NCBI RefSeq assembly: GCF_001625215.2
Contig: NC_030385.2
Coordinates: 39,457,598 to 39,521,597 of the forward strand
From: Daucus carota subsp. sativus
Lineage: Eukaryota; Streptophyta; Magnoliopsida; Apiales; Apiaceae
Reading direction: 5' to 3'
Length of the DNA: 64,000 nucleotides
Shown: in pieces, positions 49,068 to 61,019 of the stretch
Numbering within the stretch: position 1 is the stretch's first letter
Layout: every line of letters begins with the position of its first letter
Program-made: the position numbers and the translations under genes
Notes under the pieces: model-generated
Told to the model about the DNA's origin: nothing
Databases searched by the model: none
Seen by the model: only the letters and a program-made list of their open reading frames with translations

Positions 49068-49235
49068 TTTGGATAATTTTAGAATTTTTTACATTAAATT
49101 TTCGTGTACGAAGCACGAGCAATATAGAAAGTTTATGTTAATTTAGGATAATTTTAGAATTTTACACATTAAATTTCCGTGATTAACAAGTTTAATCTTT
49201 TCTTATGTGCGAAACACGAGCAAAATTGCTAGTGT
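49068..49235 (+). mobile_element. Degenerate Helitron-like 3' end, twice in tandem
   Basis: Two related stretches share GGATAATTTTAGAATTTT and end in GCGAAACACGAGC or ACGAAGCACGAGC, a weak stem-loop resembling the GC-rich hairpin of plant Helitrons. The second is followed by GCTAG then T at 49231-49235, matching a CTAG terminus. No 5' partner was found. Confidence 0.35.
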
Positions 49236-49284
49236 GCTAGTAAAATGCACAATATTTTTTTAGGGGTTAGGGTTTGTGTGGATA

Positions 49285-49413
49285 GGAGCTGAATGGGAAG
49301 TCGGGGTCGAGCGAAAAGGAGCTGAATGGGAAGTCGGGGTCGAGCGTAAATGGAGGCCACAAGTTTTGATTGGTCAAAGGAAAACCCTTCTTGATTGGTC
49401 AAAGGAAAACCCC
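49285..49413. repeat. Two adjacent short tandem duplications
   Basis: A 33-bp period (GGAGCTGAATGGGAAGTCGG and nine more identical bases) at 49285 and 49318, then a 25-bp period (TTGATTGGTCAAAGGAAAAC) at 49366 and 49391. Two independent duplications side by side. Confidence 0.9.
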
Positions 49414-49439
49414 TTCTAGCCAATCACGTAAGACCCAAA

Positions 49440-50421
49440 AATTTACAGTATCTTCCCTCTTATTTATTCTCTAGTATTTTTAATAGTGATTAATTGGTTC
49501 AAGTTAACTCGTTGAATCAGTTATGTTAAAATCAACTATAAAATCATTTTTTATATAATAACTATATCAATTTTTCACCTAAATTAAACTATTTTTCTAA
49601 GTTCGATCTTCATTTTCAATTTCTTTGTATACGATAACATGACTGATTCCATTAAATATCATGTTAGTCTATTTTTTTCAAACATTTAAATCTTTTAATA
49701 ATAAAAAAGTTTTGTTCACCTTTATTAGAATGTTCATTTCAATACCAAAATGATAATATTTAATACCAAAATAATAACACAGTCAAAAAAATTAATAGAC
49801 ATATAATGTAATTTTTTACCGTTGCACAATATTATCCTACTAGTAGTTTGACATTTTTCCTCAAGATATAATACTTTTTTTTACTCAGAAAACTAGTGCA
49901 TAATTAGTTATTATATACTCGTCTTTCACTTAGAAAATTTAGAAAACTAGTGCGATATTAGTTATTTTTGCTCTTAGTCAGGTGGAAGCTTATATCCTAA
50001 GGTCTGAGATTTTTTCGTTTTCTCTGAATTCATAAAAAAAAATTGCCGATAACTTGAATTTGTGTAATAATCCAAAAGGTCTGAACATGTTCTCATTCAT
50101 GCAATGTCGAGTGATGCATCAAGGTACATTGCTCGCAAACAGGTTTCAAACAAGAAAATTAAAGAGTATGATCCAAAAATATTGATGTTTGATTATGGAA
50201 TAGGCATCGGTCTCGGTTTTTCTGGTTCAACGGTGGTTAACAAGCAAGGCTTGTAGCCATGTAATCGGGACAAATTACGGATACGAAAACAGTAACGAGT
50301 GGAAGGCCATTGCTGGATGCTATAAAGATGGAAGCTCAGAATCTCAAAAAGAACAGGCTGTGTTATACAACCCATGATGTCGAAGTACTCAGCATCAGCA
50401 CATTGGTCCTATTACTATTTA
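49440..50421. other. Intergenic, left flank of the Helitron
   Basis: An open frame of about 20 codons with coding-like composition around 50105-50200 was noticed but matches nothing recalled. No other feature. Confidence 0.45.
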
Positions 50422-52518
50422 TCTACTTCTATATATTAAAAGAGAACCAGGGGTAAAAAGAGCAACAAAAATGCCTGTGAAATTACATATATACCCTCCA
50501 ATTACACAAAATTTCAGCAATACCCTCGTCTCTTCCTTTTCTCCGCGATCTCTTACAGTTTCTCTGTTTAAATTGTCCGACAACTAGGTTTTAGTCGAAT
50601 TACAAATATCACCAACACGAGCGTCTCTGGCATCGGCTGATGTTGTAACAGAGCAGATTAACAGGCCATCTCTGGGGTCAAGGCGTCATGTGCCTGAACA
50701 CGTGCTGCGCCGGTACTTTTTTATCGCTTTACATTTTGGCCGTGATTGTATACTCCATTCTAAGGTCACTATTTTGTCAGCTTGTTCGAGTTCTAGCTCT
50801 ATCATTTGCTGATGATGGAAAACGAGTAAAGATGTATAGTTTGTCTAAGCTATTATTTATGGTGAAGCAATGTGCATGTATAATCTATCAAGTTACTATT
50901 TTGTCTTTCTGTAAGTTTGTGTTCAAGGGTCTATGGGGGAGGGTGCACTAGCAGGGATGCCATTGCAGCTTGCAGGAACTCGTAAGATCTTGGAGTTCAT
51001 GGACTGGGGTGAATATGGTGCCATGGGAACCTTTATCAGCATTGGTGCTATAGGTAACTGAGAATCAAAGAGTATGAGTAATATTGCAATGCTGCAGGTC
51101 TCTACTTTATATCTTCAGTTTGTCAACTGCGGGGACCTGCAGATGTTGGTGATCAATATGCTTGCTGTGACTTATCCTTTATTCATCTTAGACTCTGTTG
51201 AATATTACATTAGTTTTTTGCTTCTTGTTATTAATGTTCTATCCGGGTTTGTCTAAATCTGAATGCTTATGTATGCCTATTTTTCTGTCATTCGTGAGCA
51301 AGATAATAACTCTTGGTATTTAGGAAAAAATTTGAATTAATGACATTTCACCGCCTACTATGTCTCAACTCTCAACTATATGCATAACATGCTTGGGTTA
51401 AGTGTTGGTGCTCATATCTGATATTTATAAGATTAATCTGCAGGAGTAAAAGAAGATGCTGAAGAAGACACCATGTTCATATTACTGGCTCCTCAAAATG
51501 CTGTTGGAAATTGTATAATTGGGGTCAGACATTGGAACAAGAAATTGCTTTCATACTTTTAAGATTAATGCCTTAATGTTCACAAGAATCAGGTTTAAAT
51601 AATGCAGGATCTACAGGCTATGGCTGATGCTGCAGGAAAAAGACCTGTCATTCTTATAAATCCTAAGCTCAAGGTTGGACCCTGGTAATGTTTATCAGAT
51701 TATGCATTTTAATTGCCCTTTAAGATGCAATATGTATTATAAATTTACATTTTTATGTCTCAACTCACCCTAACGAAATATTATATTTTTATTTAGAAGG
51801 AAAAAAGTTTAAAATAATCTATAGATTTAGATTTTATAAAAATATTAAAATACGTGCCGAGCTCTCTTTTAAACATATATTATTCACGAAATGGAGTAGT
51901 TTGGTTGATAGTCTGTTTTAATTATTTTTGCAATGATTCTTTAAATTGGTCTGGCGGCTAAGCCTACTTTCCGTCCACTTCTCTATGGATAATTTTATAA
52001 TGTATACCTTTTACGTTATTGCTTATTTTGTGCATTTGTGTGAATTCAATTATTTATAAGTGGTTTGGGTTATTGTTTGATCAACTTTCACACTCAAACA
52101 TATCTTGGATTTATGAAGAAGGGTCCTCTTTTCACTGATCCAACACTAAAATGGTTAGCTTCATAGTTCTTTTTGAATTTATTTACATTGTGAATTTATA
52201 TTATGCATTTGCTTTTGACTCGTCCTTTCTTCATTACCCTTTTACTCTCAAGATGGTCCAGGTCCTTGATTTCTATGTTTGTTAGTAGGGTAATCCAGAC
52301 AGATGATATTTGACTACCAAGAGATCAAATGAAGCTTGATTTATAGTTAAATTACTATCTTATATGAGCCAACCCTATAATAAAAGCATCACTCAGTTCT
52401 AAGTTCAAACAGAAGCATAAGTAGATGAAAGTAAATGAAATGTAGTGAAAGACTTTGTGCTATCTATTTATAGTGAGTGTTGAAAGTAGAGTGAAAGCGA
52501 ATGGGAATTAAAATAGTA

Positions 52519-52775
52519 CTCCCTCCATCCCTTTTTAGTTGTCACATTTCTATTTTTGTTGGTCAAATTGACCAATTATTTACCAAAGATTATAAGTCAC
52601 TCCTTCATTATTTCAAAAAACTGAAAATTACATCTTAAAATAGATACAAAGTTATTTCCGGTGACATATTTTTTTTATTCTATCAATTGATAAAATATTA
52701 ATAAATTTTAGTCAAATTTTGGTCAATTTGACCGGCTCAAAACCAAATGTGACAACTAAAAAGGGACGGAGGGAG
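52519..52775. mobile_element. Stowaway MITE (Tc1/mariner), TA target site
   Basis: Begins CTCCCTCCATCCC and ends GGGACGGAGGGAG, the classic Stowaway terminus, with TA on both sides (52517-52518 and 52776-52777). 257 bp, AT-rich interior with inverted arms (TTGGTCAAATTGACC). It sits in the long intron of the DUF1995 fragment. Confidence 0.95.
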
Positions 52776-52853
52776 TAATAACTGACTTTTCATATCTTTT
52801 AATTAGGATAATACATATCTTGATCTTTATTGCCACTATATGTTGCATTTCAG

Positions 52854-52980
52854 AACTTCAGGAGCCTCACAGAATCAGGTTAGGGTCATTGGATAACCGC
52901 CTGTTGTATTTGGCTCCCACCGGGAGCCCATCATCCATGATTCGTGAATCTTATATTAAAGTCAACAGATTGCAATGCAG
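52854..52980 (+). other. Exon-like block of unknown origin inside the Helitron
   Basis: Flanked by an acceptor (GCATTTCAG) and a donor (CAG|GTTTGT), and open throughout in one frame reading LQEPHRIRLGSLDNRLLYLA and on to IKVNRLQC. It interrupts the DUF1995 intron, so it is probably a second captured fragment. The protein was not recognised. Confidence 0.4.
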
Positions 52981-55019
52981 GTTTGTTCTGTTTTTTTTTA
53001 TTTGGGCCAGTCATGTATTATCCAGTGTGTGGTACGGAAATCACAAGAATTTGAGTGTTCATTGACATCAAAGCTTTTGCAAGAGTCCATGTATTTGCGA
53101 GGGCATAGACAGGAGTATTAGAGATAGGTCCAATTTTAGCTTATTGCCATTGTTGTTTTTGTGTCTACAAGCTAAGATTAAAGAGCCTGGTATATGTTCT
53201 TTGTTCACAGCCACTAAGGCTTTTACCCCGATTCTCTGTTATCATGAGAATGCACCAGTCTCCAAAAAACTCTTTGGTGATTCTGACTTTAGCTAGCAAT
53301 CGCTCTTTATATAAAAAAAAAACCTTAACCATGAGAGAACCTTCTTTAGAAGTAGGATCTAAGGCTCTCTGTGGTGGCTACCCAGAATGTATGGTATCTA
53401 TAGATTGAATTTTAAAAAATTAAAAGAAGTATGTGTACCTGTAATTCTCAATATATGCACTTTGTGTATCTCAACTTTCATGTCTTCCAAGAAGCATGAT
53501 GAAATTATCAAATTCTAGCAATTTGTATGCTTATCTTGAAACTGATTTAGCGTCGTTTATAAACATGTTGAAAAGACGGCTATCTTGGCAGTTTAAGCAC
53601 TTGCCCCAGCATATGTATATATTAACATAGCACAACCACACGTGGTCATCGTCATTTTGACCGACTTAAGTTCTTCATTTCCTTACATATATTGGTAAAA
53701 AGGAAGAAACTGACTAGCATTTTTCTTATTTCGGTTAGGATTTACCAGCTTCGAGTGGTATCATGCAAGTAAGGACATTTCGATGCCAAGTAAATGGATT
53801 AGTACCTGATATTTTTTTGGCAACTTGTAACGATTTTGTTTATATACTAGACAATGGGCCGTGATAAGAGATTGGAGTATGCTTCGTTATTTGAAAATTG
53901 CTACCTCTTACGGCTTCTCTACTATGCTGGCAGTCAGTATCCAATTGTGGGTGTTTTAAGGTGAGACTATCGCGACTCCTGCAAAATCATATTTCTCTGT
54001 AAGACTATTAACAACTTCATCGGAAGTACTTCATTGTTTTTGTGATTACTTTCAACATTAACATTTTAGTGCTAGGACTAAGGGATCTTTGTGAACATTT
54101 TAAAACAATTATTTATCTCACATTTAGCCGTCATTCGTAGAAATTTCGTTCACTTTGTGCATGCAATCAAGCAACACAGATAACCTTTTTTCAAAAAATT
54201 GGTATTGTCTTGTGTGTCTTTACAAAGACATGAGTCATAAAATGCAGCTAATTTAAATACTTTGTCCCAGAAAGAAGGGGATGCTATAACATATCCTTAA
54301 TTCAGAAAGAACTTTTATACTTTTATCAATTGCCTAGAACTAAAGGCACTAGAGGGGAAAACAACAAAAAAGTGTGAACAACTACAATGTCCTATTAAAA
54401 GTGGTGAATTGGAGCACACATCTTCTTAGAGATAGAGCCACTTGTTCTATTATCTTTACATTATCTAATTAATTGATTGCTCAAAATTTACCTTTGCTGA
54501 ATAAGCTGAAACTAATTGTTATGTCGTGCGAGATTATTTCATATGTTCTCTCTCAAATTGAGGTTTTTTGCTTTTTTTTGGTTGAAAACAGAAGAAGATC
54601 CCAGAAAAGGGTGGTCAAAATAACAAGGATTGGTTTGTGCTTCTACAGGTGGAGGAAGAACAAGTAAAAGTGTAATATTCAATATATATCTGTCTTTGTG
54701 TTAGATGGTAACTGTACAACGGATTTACGCAGTAAAGGAATTTTGGCTTATTTTGAATTGAAATTATGTCATAGAAACCCTTTTTGTAAAAACATAAAGT
54801 AAAGACATTGTTAAAGCCTATGAACTGTTCCGAGAAAGAAACAGGCAAACCAATGTAATGGGAGTGCTATGCTTCGACATCCCTCCATATTTTTCACGAC
54901 AACACAACTCGAGAAAAGTGAGTATGATTATTGAACATAGAGTGAAAGAAGTGCTTCTGTTCTCTAAAATAAAAAAAACATATTTGTTAGGGATTTATAG
55001 AAGGGAAAGTTTGTTTATT

Positions 55020-55408
55020 AAGAGCAACTCCAGCAGCTTCCTTATTTCATGTCTTAAATCCAATTATAAGGAATTTGACATAAATTAGTGCTCCAGCAGT
55101 GTCTTAGAGGTGCTTTAAATCACTAGGATCCTCCTTCCATGCCTTATTAATAAGGCACCACTAGCCATGCCTTATTTGATTTCTTTAATAAAAAAATCAT
55201 TTCTCTCTCTTATTGTAACTTATTTTCTCTCTCTTCTTTCCATCTTTTATCAATCTCTTTCCAAATTTATTATTATAATAATAACAAGGAATGAATTATA
55301 AGGATCATTGTTGGAGTTGAAATACAAAATCTTGTCCTAAATCATTAGGATTCAATATTTTATAATATATATAAGGAAGACACTAAGACAGTGCTGGAGA
55401 TGCTCTAA
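55020..55408. mobile_element. MITE with GAGCAACTCCAGC / GCTGGAGATGCTC ends
   Basis: AAGAGCAACTCCAGCAG at the left and CTGGAGATGCTCTAAG at the right are inverted repeats, and CTCCAGCAGTGTCTTAG recurs near the left arm. About 390 bp, no coding capacity. The target duplication is uncertain (TTA on the left). Lies within the Helitron. Confidence 0.7.
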
Positions 55409-55575
55409 GACAACATTTATATGTTAGGACTTCGAGAATGATTTTTATAGTTTGTACATGTTTGTCTCCAGCTCTCACTATAAACCATAATGATTTACAC
55501 TGCAAATGCCTGCTACAATTTCAAGACATTTTTATGACTCCTCCCGTGGTCTTTAAAAGCCAACAATAATCTTAA

Positions 55576-55768
55576 CGGTTTGGCTAGTGTGTGCCCATGG
55601 GCATATGTTAAGCGCGGAAATTTTTGTATTTGAGAGATTTTGATTGGTGTGGTTGGTGTATTTGCAGGGGGGTCCATCATTATCATGAGATATGAGCCAA
55701 TCAAAATGATCCAAGCACAAAATTTTCCGCGCTTAGCATGTGCCCATGGGCACACCATAGAAAAACCG
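55576..55768. mobile_element. 193-bp Mutator-like MITE, perfect 9-bp TSD
   Basis: Inverted arms of about 50 bp: GTGTGCCCATGGGCATATG then TTAAGCGCGGAAATTTT on the left, mirrored as AAAATTTTCCGCGCTTAGC then ATGTGCCCATGGGCACAC on the right. The element starts CGGTTT and ends AACCG. TAATCTTAA stands exactly on both sides (55567-55575, 55769-55777). It is nested in the Helitron near its 3' end. Confidence 0.9.
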
Positions 55769-55910
55769 TAATCTTAAAAGTATTTCAAAATATTCATTTG
55801 TGGCAATTAGGACATAAAAAACAAGACACATTGTTAATAACAATCAAAATTGTTCTAAAATTTTTGTACCTTATACAAAGGGTGAATATTAATATAGATA
55901 TTAGAAAATG

Positions 55911-55929
55911 ACCCGTGCCTTGCACGGGT
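55911..55929 (+). other. Helitron 3' terminal hairpin
   Basis: ACCCGTGC-CTT-GCACGGGT, a perfect 8-bp GC-rich stem 7 bases before the terminal CTAG; it acts as the replication stop signal in Helitrons. Confidence 0.85.
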
Positions 55930-55940
55930 TATTACGCTAG

Positions 55941-56812
55941 TTTCGATTTAAACTTTAAATTTTTTGATTCTAGTTTGCTATTTTCAGTGGTGCATTAATC
56001 AAGTGATATTTTTTTATGTATGAAATTTAAGTTTTAAATTGTGCGGCTTGATTGACTGAGATTTCAGAGTTTTAAAAATTTCGCTTTTTCAAAGTTGAGC
56101 CGAAATAATTTTATTGTTCACATTTTGTGTTGTAAGAATAATCTTTAGCATACGAAAATGATTCATATGGCTCCACTTGCTTGCATGGAACCACCACTGA
56201 TAGAGGGTTGATTGTATGAGATGAGTCAAAATCTTATAATTTTATCAATAATCAAAAAAATGCTGGAGTAGTTAGAGTTTTACATTAATTTATTTATTTT
56301 AGAATAAATCATTTTCACAATAACCGTTTTAAAAATCTACTTCTAAGTATTTTAAGTTTGAAGAAATTTTATTTACTCACATACTTTTCAATGAATTTTT
56401 ATAATTTTTGGATTATAGTAGACGTGACCCCACTAAATTTTACTTTAAAATCTTTTGTCACTCATTTTTCCCTTATAAATTTATTGTTTACTAAATATAT
56501 TTTAATTCTTTTCTTTTTGACAACATAAAATCGTAAAAATAAGCTATGAACCTATATTTTATATGCATCTTCAAATTCCCGAATAAAAGTTTAAACATTT
56601 TAGTCAAAAAAAAAAGTTTAAACATTTAAATTTTTATTTAGAAATATAAAATTATAAAAATAAATTATGAGACTATATTTAATATGTATCTTGAAATTGA
56701 AATACTCGTCGGACACGGTCAGAGGGAGCAGTATCTTTGGAAGTTGAATGGCAAGGGCCAATAAAAATGAAAAGTCACCTCTTTTTACTAATTTATACCC
56801 CTAAAGCCTCAA
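55941..56812. other. FDM upstream region
   Basis: AT-rich flank between the Helitron and the FDM promoter; holds a local direct repeat (56519-56698). Confidence 0.5.
56519..56698. repeat. Diverged direct repeat upstream of the FDM gene
   Basis: AAAATCGTAAAAATAAGCTA and the following ATGAACCTATATTTTATATGC at about 56525 recur as AAAATTATAAAAATAAATTA and GAGACTATATTTAATATG at about 56645; period about 120 bp. Confidence 0.65.
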
Positions 56813-56820
56813 TATAAATA
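56813..56820 (+). promoter_or_regulatory. TATA box of the FDM gene
   Basis: TATAAATA about 100 bp upstream of a donor (GAGCAG|GTACTT, 56917) that ends an apparent non-coding first exon. The intron then runs to the acceptor TTTCAG at 57599, directly before the ATG. Confidence 0.5.
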
Positions 56821-57599
56821 TGCATGTATTGTAGTAGCGAAGTATCAATATACAAGGCGTGCACTGTGCAAGAAGAGGAGAGTGACCGCTACATATTCCT
56901 GTTTATCATTTGAGCAGGTACTTACAGAAATCGTAAATTATAATCATCTTTATGAACAGTTTTAGCCTTTACATGTTTGTTTAAAGAGACTTGTTGATTA
57001 TTTTTAAAGTACAGGCTTTTTTTAATAAGGATCTTGTTTTGTTTGTGTACAGTGAACAGTCCTTTTACATTGGTGCATCACTGCATCTTGAGGCGCATTT
57101 AGTACTGTTCATTTTTCATGTATTTTGAGGTCCTTTACTCGGTTTGATTCATTATATGTGTTTGCTTTTGGATTGCATTTACTAATTACCCTGATTTATG
57201 CCAGACTAGTTTTCCGACTTGTGATGTTCAGTTATGAATCCTTGAATTGAAGTTTACATTTTGGACTTTATATTTTCAATTACTAAAGAAGAGACTTTGT
57301 GTTCCTTAGGAAATTGTTTAAAAGATGAACCTTTTCCTTATTATTGCTTAGAGTTAATAAGGGAACAGCAGGAAATATGGAGTAAAATAGGGAACTAAAG
57401 AGGAAAAGTGTCCGAATAATGATACGACAAGGAATAAGTAGGCAAAAATTGAATTAATGACTATGTTGCTTGTCCTCGTAAACTTCATAGATGTCATCAA
57501 TTTAATGATTTGTCTTGGTTTATGTTTTTACCTCACTGTTACTTGAGAAAATTTTGATTGTTGCAACACTGTTTAAGTGGCTTTGGAAATTTGTTTCAG

Positions 57600-60500
57600 A
57601 TGGATTTTAGCTCTGGTGAAGAGTCGGATATTAGTGATTCGGAGATATATGAATACAAGGAAAAACCATACGCATTGTTGAAGAGTGGAAAACTGAGAGT
57701 AAAAGGACCCAATGACAGCTTCCGTTGTCCCTTCTGTGTTGGAAAGAAGAAACAAGACTACAAGTACAAAGACCTCCTCCAGCATGCAAATGGAGCAGGC
57801 AAAGGGTCCTCCAACAGAAGAGCTAAGAAAAAGGCCTGTCATATTGCACTAGCACAGTATCTGGAAAATGATCTAGTAGATGAAGCTGAGCAACCAGCTC
57901 AAGTGGAAGTACCTCCACATTCTAGTGAAAATGAATTATTGTGCAATCCTTGGACGGGGATTGTTGTTAATATAGTGAAAGGTTTTGACATGGGAAGAGC
58001 CATTTTTAGTGAAGAGTACATGATGGACAAGTTTAGCAAGTACAAGCCGAAAGAAATTGTGTTGTTTTGTGATGGGGAAAAACTTAATGGAGAAGCTATT
58101 GTCAAGTTTAATAATAATTGGGTTGGGTTCACAAATGCTATGGAATTCGAGAAGTCGTTCCAAACTGATCACCGCAGCAAGAAGGATTGGGCATCAGAGG
58201 AAGCTCATAAAGGGTCGCAAATGTTTGGGTGGTTGGCACGTGCTGATGATTATGAGTTGGCAGGAGTCATTGGTGATTATCTTCGCAAGACTGCAGAGCT
58301 AAAAACAACTTCTGATGTTCTTAGGGAAGGGGAATGTGATAAAAAAAACAGAATTCAAATTCTAACCTATGAGCTTGATAAGAGAACGGAAAATTTGGAT
58401 CATCTGCAAATCGAGTATAACGAGAAGAGCATGTCCCTTGATAGGTTGCTTGAAGACTATTCCAAATTGCACAATGAATTTTCCGAAGGTCTTTTTCCCC
58501 TTTTCATTGTGTTATTACTTGTGTGTGTTTTGTGTGGACATGTTGCATTGACTCGTAGGTTGCATGCATTTCCTGATCCTATAAATAATTGCTTTACAGT
58601 GTCATCAGTCATGGAACTGTAATCAAGTGTTTTTAACTGCCAAGGTTTGATGATTCACCTTGATAGCAAACAATTGAGAATTTTGTAAAATTAATTCCAT
58701 GTTTCTGTATTCACATTAAAGATTAAATTTGGACACATTTATTGGTTGGAAACAATGTAGTCAACATAGACCATACCTTGCACCTACTGTTTTGTTGTTA
58801 TTTTGTTTCCAGCTAATACATTAAAATCCCATAATTTAATCACAATGAATTGTCTACCTCTTCAGAAACAAGGAGGATGCAGCAAATATCCCAAGAAAAC
58901 ATTACAAAAGTTATAGCTGAACAAGAGTTGCTGAACTTAGAGCTGGAAGCAAAGAGGAAACAACTCGATTCATGGAGCAGGGAACTTAACAGGCGTGAAA
59001 TACTGACTGAAAGTGACCGGGAAAAACTTGATGAGGACAGGAACAAGGTAGGATAATATTGTTCAACTATATTTAGTAGCTATGTTGAATAAATATGAAT
59101 ATTTGATTAAAAAATTGGAAATTTAGATAAAATACAAAATAATTAGTTTTGTAATATGTCAGATAAATATTTACTAAATTGGTTACCGGTCTTTATCTAA
59201 AATTCTATTGATGTAATGCACATATAATTTATTTATACTTTTAAACCTAAGAATTCAAACAAAAATGATAAGTTTAAGCATCATAGGCCGAAAAACATGG
59301 TAGCAATTTCTAAAAAAAAACCTTAGATTTGTTTATTGTGTATAGTTCCTGATTTTTAACTTTTGTCATCAGAGTAATGTGAGAAACAGTTCACTTCAAC
59401 TAGCCTCGATGGAGCAGAAAAGGGCAGGTGAAAATATCCTACGGCTGTTAGAGAAGCACCAGGTGTGTCCACCTCATGAATCATCAGATACTTTATGTCT
59501 CTGACATTTACTATCCTCTTTATTGAAATGATGATATAACATCACTTCTTGCCTTGGTCTCTAAATTCAGAGGGAAATCGAGGCTGCCCAGACCGAAACA
59601 CTGAGATTAGAGAGGGAGCTAGATGAAAAAATAAGGTTGGAAATGGAAATTCAGGAATTGAAAAGGAAGTTGCAAGTTATGAAACATCTAGAAAGTGAAG
59701 ATGATGATGCGCTTCATAGTAGGATGAAAGAGATGCAAGACGAATTAGAAGATAAAGAGGAACAGAGAAATCATATGGAAACTTTGAACCAGACTCTCCT
59801 TAGTAAAGAAAGGCAGAGTAATGATGAGCTGCAAGATGCTCGTAAAAAATTGATTGAGGTATAATATATTTCCTTCGCAAATTGCATGCCTAGTTTATAA
59901 AACAAAAACTACTGTGCTGAACTTATTGCTGAGTTGAATAACTGAGGTGAAATTGGATGGACAATTGGTTGGTGTGAACATTACATTTGAGAACTGAGAT
60001 CATCCATACTTTAAAAATTGATGCAAGTGTAAAGAGGTATGGTAGTAATAGTTGGCTAATTGCAAAGTTTTCGGATAATTCACCTGTTGACTTCGTGCAG
60101 ACGAGGATCCCCTAACTGACATTATTATAATGGTAGAATAACTAATTGAAAGTATTTGTAAAGGCAGCTGAAACAAAAATGTATTTATAATAAAACAGAT
60201 GATCGGCATGTGATGATAAATATACTTAACTGATATTGTAGAGAGAGACTTCATCTAACAATTTGTTTTTATCAGCCAGACAGCCACCTAGTTATTTTAC
60301 GGGTCATTAATTAATGTATTTTAATGAACAGGGCTTAAAAGAGAATTTGTCTGGGACACGGACAAATTTCAGAATAAAAAAAATGGGAGAACTTGATGAG
60401 AGAGTCTTCAAGCAAGAATGCAGAGAAAGGTTTCCACGAATTCCACCTTATGAAGCTGACGTTAAGGCTTTGGAACTGTGCTCTTTATGGCAAGACAAAA

Positions 60501-61019
60501 TGACGGACCCCTCATGGTATCCAATTAAAATTGTCAAGGTTGAAGGAAATGAAAAGGTAATGCAGTAATTTCAAATAGTTCTAAGTTTTATATGTGTACT
60601 GCATGGGTATTTGTTATCATCTTTGCACATATGGGTTGTCATGTATGGCGCTACATGCATGAACTGCAAATGAGTTGTAATGTGAAACCTTTAACTTTAC
60701 ATGTATTAGAACCTTAAAAAATGTATGTTATACTTTTATCCTGAATGAAGGCTTTTGAACTCAGTAATTAATGAATATTTTATGGCAGGAAATTGTTGAT
60801 CAAGATGACGAAATGCTTAGAAATCTAAAAGAAGAATGGGGAAATGAAATACACGGAGCAGTTTGTAAAGCCTTGTTGGAAATGAATGAATACAATCCAA
60901 GTGGTAGATATGTGGTACCTGAACTCTGGAATACGAAGGAAGATAGAAGAGCTACACTAAAGGAAGTCATAAGCTACATAATTAAGAATGTAAAGACACC
61001 TAAGCACAGAAGAGGATGA
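57600..61019 (+). CDS. XS/XH-domain protein, FDM/IDN2 family (RNA-directed DNA methylation)
   Basis: Members of this SGS3-like family bind double-stranded RNA with 5' overhangs and, as dimers, help DRM2 methylate DNA guided by siRNAs. Six coding exons: 57600-58488, 58866-59047, 59373-59462, 59571-59858, 60332-60556, 60789-61019; a 5' untranslated exon lies upstream. The product is 634 residues, the length I recall for Arabidopsis FDM1. The zinc finger zf-XS has CPFC at 43-46 and HANGAGKGSS. The XS domain covers about 115-235 (NPWTGIVVN, FGWLARADDYE-like). A long coiled coil runs about 240-490 (QKRAGENILRLLEKHQ, MEIQELKRKLQVMKHLESED). The XH domain spans about 500-630 (KKMGELDERVFKQECRERF, DEMLRNLKEEWGNEI, MNEYNPSGRY). 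The ATG at 57600 is right after the splice acceptor; the earlier in-frame ATG at 57558 would be intronic. Which FDM paralogue is not decided. Confidence 0.93.

Larger units (their letters stand above)
50781..53960 (+). pseudogene. Fragment of a DUF1995 chloroplast-protein gene
   Basis: Six exon pieces keep phase over most joins: 50781-50825 (LVRVLALSFADDGKR), about 50921-51053 (VQGSMGEGALAGMPLQLAGT...GTFISIGAIG), 51444-51523 (TMFILLAPQNAVGNCIIG), 51608-51673 (DLQAMADAAGKRPVILINPK), 53739-53768 (DLPASSGIMQ), 53851-53960 (TMGRDKRLEYASLFENCYLL). DUF1995 proteins are chloroplast proteins, some needed for photosystem II assembly. Missing are the N-terminal exons and the last exon (a YPYPYELY-like C-terminus). 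The junction between the first two pieces lacks a clean donor/acceptor pair and seems to have lost two bases. The position inside a Helitron explains the truncation at both ends. It could be transcribed but is unlikely to make the full protein. Confidence 0.82.
50422..55940 (+). mobile_element. Non-autonomous Helitron (5.5 kb) carrying gene fragments
   Basis: The left end is A|TCTACTTCTATATATTAAAAG, with the obligatory TC start. The right end is an 8-bp perfect stem-loop (ACCCGTGC, loop CTT, GCACGGGT) at 55911-55929, seven bases later CTAG, then the host T. This is insertion between A and T without target duplication, as Helitrons do. No Rep/helicase gene is present. Inside are exons of a DUF1995 gene with introns, at least one more exon-like block (52854-52980), a Stowaway MITE and two further MITEs. 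Capture of intron-containing fragments at DNA level is the hallmark of plant Helitrons. The 5' end is the weaker call. Confidence 0.72.

Noticed and set aside
48338..49413. CRISPR-like or other spaced repeat array
   Set aside because: Repeats are simple-sequence or plain tandem duplications without spacers, and the DNA is plant nuclear.
54590..54668. Exon-like sequence after an acceptor as last exon of the DUF1995 gene
   Set aside because: The reading (KKIPEKGGQNNKDW or the Arg-rich alternative) does not resemble the family C-terminus.
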